The position numbers and the translations under genes are program-made. From positions 1 to 5,529 of the forward strand of contig JACCUE010000260.1 in assembly GCA_013812005.1 (NCBI GenBank): DNA of 5,529 bases, read 5' to 3'. Of this stretch, positions 5,280-5,529 are shown in pieces; within the stretch, counting starts at the first letter, position 1, and each line of letters begins with the position of its first letter. The notes beneath the pieces were generated by a model that saw nothing but the letters and a program-made list of their open reading frames with translations, did not search any database and had not been told where the DNA came from. The stretch comes from Thermoleophilaceae bacterium (GTDB taxonomy: Bacteria; Actinomycetota; Thermoleophilia; Solirubrobacterales; Thermoleophilaceae).

Positions 5280-5529
5280 TTGCGCCACGCGTCGAAGCGC
5301 CACCTGAGCCTGCGCGCCGCCCTTGCGGCGCTGTGCCTCGCGGGGGCCCTCATAATGGCGCTCGCGCTGGGAGGCTTGTCGGGGTCCGAAGCGCCTGCCG
5401 CCGCCCCGGCCGCACCCCAGCGCGCCGCCGTGCAGACGAGCGCCGCGCTCGCCGGCCTGCCGCTCTCCTTCGAGGCCAACCGCGGTCAGGTCGACCCCCG
5501 CGCCGCGTTCTTCGCGCGCGGGGAGAAGG
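5280..5529 (+). CDS. Exported protein with DUF7948/SBBP-type N-terminus, 3'-truncated by window edge
   Basis: The first 83 residues of a secreted protein. Residues 1-12 are basic (RHASKRH), about 13-33 are strongly hydrophobic (LRAALAALCLAG, then LIMALALGGL), giving a signal peptide with a probable cut in the Ala/Ser-rich stretch near 35-45. After an Ala/Pro-rich spacer, residues 60-81 contain LPLSFEANRGQVDPRAAFFA, then RG. This closely matches the N-terminal motif (L-x-FEAN-x-GQ-x-D-x-R-x-x-F-x-x-RG) of DUF7948 proteins that usually carry SBBP beta-propeller repeats; the repeats would lie beyond the window. The frame is closed upstream by TAG at 5268-5270, and the only start in between that keeps the signal peptide is TTG at 5280. 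The internal ATG at 5355 would remove the basic n-region. The ribosome site is weak (TAGGTTGG, about seven bases before the TTG). It is divergent from the minus-strand surface-protein array. Confidence 0.8.
   Translation, partial: MRHASKRHLSLRAALAALCLAGALIMALALGGLSGSEAPAAAPAAPQRAAVQTSAALAGLPLSFEANRGQVDPRAAFFARGEK
5283..5296 (+). repeat. 14-bp direct repeat, copy 2
   Basis: Second exact copy of CGCCACGCGTCGAA. It begins at the second codon of the plus-strand gene and encodes Arg-His-Ala-Ser plus part of Lys. The 71-base spacing is not a multiple of three, so copy 1 is in a different frame and this is not a repeated coding motif. Confidence 0.7.

Overview
The window is uniformly GC-rich. Its coding style is Ala/Arg/Gly/Pro-rich, with GTG and TTG codons at or beside several starts. 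It looks like a chromosomal segment of a high-GC actinobacterium. The long secreted proteins with Arg-rich C-terminal modules, plus an Asp-box propeller and an apparent SBBP-type propeller, suggest the Thermoleophilia/Solirubrobacterales side of Actinomycetota. That placement is inference from style, not a database result.

Left part, plus strand (1-1794): the C-terminal two thirds of an FtsH-type AAA+/M41 zinc protease, cut by the left edge, followed after 31 bases by a TetR-family repressor. The TetR gene ends 21 bases from a convergent gene, with a small GC-rich hairpin at the junction.

Middle and right, minus strand (5142 down to 1816): a tight three-gene array, probably one operon. In transcription order it encodes (i) an exported Ig-like protein with a low-complexity Pro/Ala linker and an LPASG, membrane helix and RRRRK tail resembling a sortase sorting signal; (ii) an exported protein with five Asp-box (BNR) motifs and an extremely basic C-terminal module that appears to be an internal tandem duplication; (iii) a small SnoaL-like/NTF2-fold protein whose Shine-Dalgarno lies inside the end of the preceding gene. 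Gaps are 23 and 4 bases.

Right edge, plus strand (5280 onward): the start of a divergent exported protein from a TTG codon. It carries the LPLSFEANRGQ-type sequence found at the head of SBBP-repeat/DUF7948 beta-propeller proteins. The roughly 137-base divergent region holds a perfect 14-bp direct repeat and a TGTCT-G-AGACA palindrome.

Taken together, the right two thirds looks like a cell-surface/secreted locus with two different propeller-type proteins back to back and an anchored Ig-like partner. The left third is a protein quality-control gene with a regulator. No RNA gene, CRISPR array, IS element or prophage gene was seen.
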